From the NCBI GenBank assembly GCA_964390365.1, contig CAYMHW010000069.1, forward strand, positions 1 to 11,821: DNA of 11,821 nucleotides, in the 5' to 3' direction. This DNA comes from JALQTD01 sp964390365 (GTDB taxonomy: Bacteria > Bacteroidota > Bacteroidia > Flavobacteriales_D > Sanyastnellaceae). Below, piece by piece: positions 11,349 through 11,821 of this stretch. Position numbers and translations under genes: made by a program. The stretch's first letter is position 1. Each line of letters starts with the position of its first letter. The notes under the pieces were generated by a model. That model was not told where the DNA came from. It saw only the letters and a list, made by a program, of their open reading frames with translations, and did no database searches.

Positions 11349-11821
11349 ATGAATCGGCGGCGGCTTTCGATCGGGATTTCACTCCTTGCGCTCGGATGGG
11401 TGGCGTGGGAGGTGTGGCGGCACGAGGTTTGGGCCGTGGAGTGGCCGGAGCCGAGGTGGGCCGCGGTGGGGGGCGTGCTGGCGTTGATGCCCGTGAATTG
11501 GGGGGTGGAGGTGGCCAAATGGCGGTTCCTGAACCGCGGGCTCGCGTGGGGGACGGCGGTGAGGGAGGTGCTCATCGGGGCCGGTTGGGCGTTCGTGACG
11601 CCGAACCGGATCGGGGACGTGGCCGGGCGGGTGGCGGCGGCGCCGGCGGAACGCCGGGCTTCGGCGGCCCGGGCGTTCGCGACTTCGGGGGCGGCGCAGT
11701 TGTTCGTGACGGTGGCGGCGGGCGGTGTGGCGCTCGAGGGGCGTTGGGGGTGGGCCGCGGGGCTGGCGGCGGGACTCGGGGCGCTCCTGCTCTGGAGTCC
11801 GCGGCTGCCGAAGCTGCTCGG
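11349..11821 (+). CDS. Lysylphosphatidylglycerol synthase TM-region (flippase-like) family membrane protein, 3' partial
   Basis: An open frame from the ATG at 11349 runs off the window after 157 codons without a stop. It begins MNRRRLSIGISLLALGWVAW, an N-terminal membrane segment. A second hydrophobic stretch (GGVLALMPVNWGVEVAKWRFL, about residues 41-61) is followed by VLIGAGWAFVTPNRIGDVAGR (about 74-94) and further hydrophobic segments. The pairing of 'MPxNWGxExxKW' with 'FxTPNRIGxxxGR' is the hallmark of the Bacteroidota branch of the LPG-synthase TM/UPF0104 family. These are multi-pass proteins proposed to move or modify lipids; the specific substrate is unknown. Codons are very GC-rich (many GGG, GCG, GTG). 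It is divergent from ruvC and has its own -7 box five bases before the ATG. Confidence 0.72.
   Translation, partial: MNRRRLSIGISLLALGWVAWEVWRHEVWAVEWPEPRWAAVGGVLALMPVNWGVEVAKWRFLNRGLAWGTAVREVLIGAGWAFVTPNRIGDVAGRVAAAPAERRASAARAFATSGAAQLFVTVAAGGVALEGRWGWAAGLAAGLGALLLWSPRLPKLL

Overview
The window is a 11.8 kb piece of a Bacteroidota chromosome with unusually high GC. Flavobacteriales or a close relative is the best guess. The evidence is the end of a type IX secretion-type C-terminal domain protein, a PorV/PorQ-family porin, almost no Shine-Dalgarno sequences, and several good matches to the Bacteroidota -7 promoter box TAnnTTTG. Most genes are housekeeping. No phage, integrase, transposase gene, CRISPR array, rRNA or tRNA was seen.

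Layout. Positions 1-263 (+) are the 3' end of a surface or secreted protein, followed by a PorV/PorQ-family outer-membrane protein (283-1320) and a double-hairpin terminator region (1328-1407). Then come greA and a HIT-family hydrolase gene, overlapping by one base (1451-2313, +). They converge on a six-gene minus-strand operon read from 6255 down to 2317: thyA, folA, a HupE/UreJ-family membrane protein, yidD, a histidine-rich lipoprotein and an Asp-box (sialidase-fold) exported protein. Its genes overlap by 1-4 bases or lie 9 bases apart. Upstream on the same strand are a TIGR02206/YwaF-like membrane protein (6300-7058) and, past a 333-base repeat-rich intergenic region, an MscS-family channel (7392-8447). 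The mscS gene is divergent from purK (8479-9615, +), which is followed by ddl (9625-10617, +). The minus-strand ruvC (10759-11322) converges on ddl and has its own terminator. Divergent from ruvC, the 5' part of a lysylphosphatidylglycerol synthase/flippase-like membrane protein (11349 onward) runs off the window.

Functions. thyA and folA form the classical thymidylate/tetrahydrofolate pair. purK serves purine synthesis, ddl peptidoglycan synthesis, greA transcription, ruvC Holliday-junction resolution, mscS osmotic protection, and yidD membrane-protein insertion. HupE and the histidine-rich lipoprotein share an operon and might both handle divalent metal, but this is inference.

Most interesting non-coding signals: (1) -7 boxes sit only 4-7 bases from the start codon at thyA, purK, mscS, ruvC and the flippase-like gene, which predicts leaderless or nearly leaderless mRNAs. 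(2) A perfect 11-bp inverted repeat contains both divergent start codons of mscS and purK. (3) The divergent -7 boxes of ruvC and the flippase-like gene share two bases. (4) A family of palindromic repeats lies between mscS and the YwaF-like gene, one copy looking like an internal deletion of another. (5) A terminator-like 1:2 / 2:3 / 3:4 hairpin arrangement precedes greA. I did not find a clear new multi-gene system.
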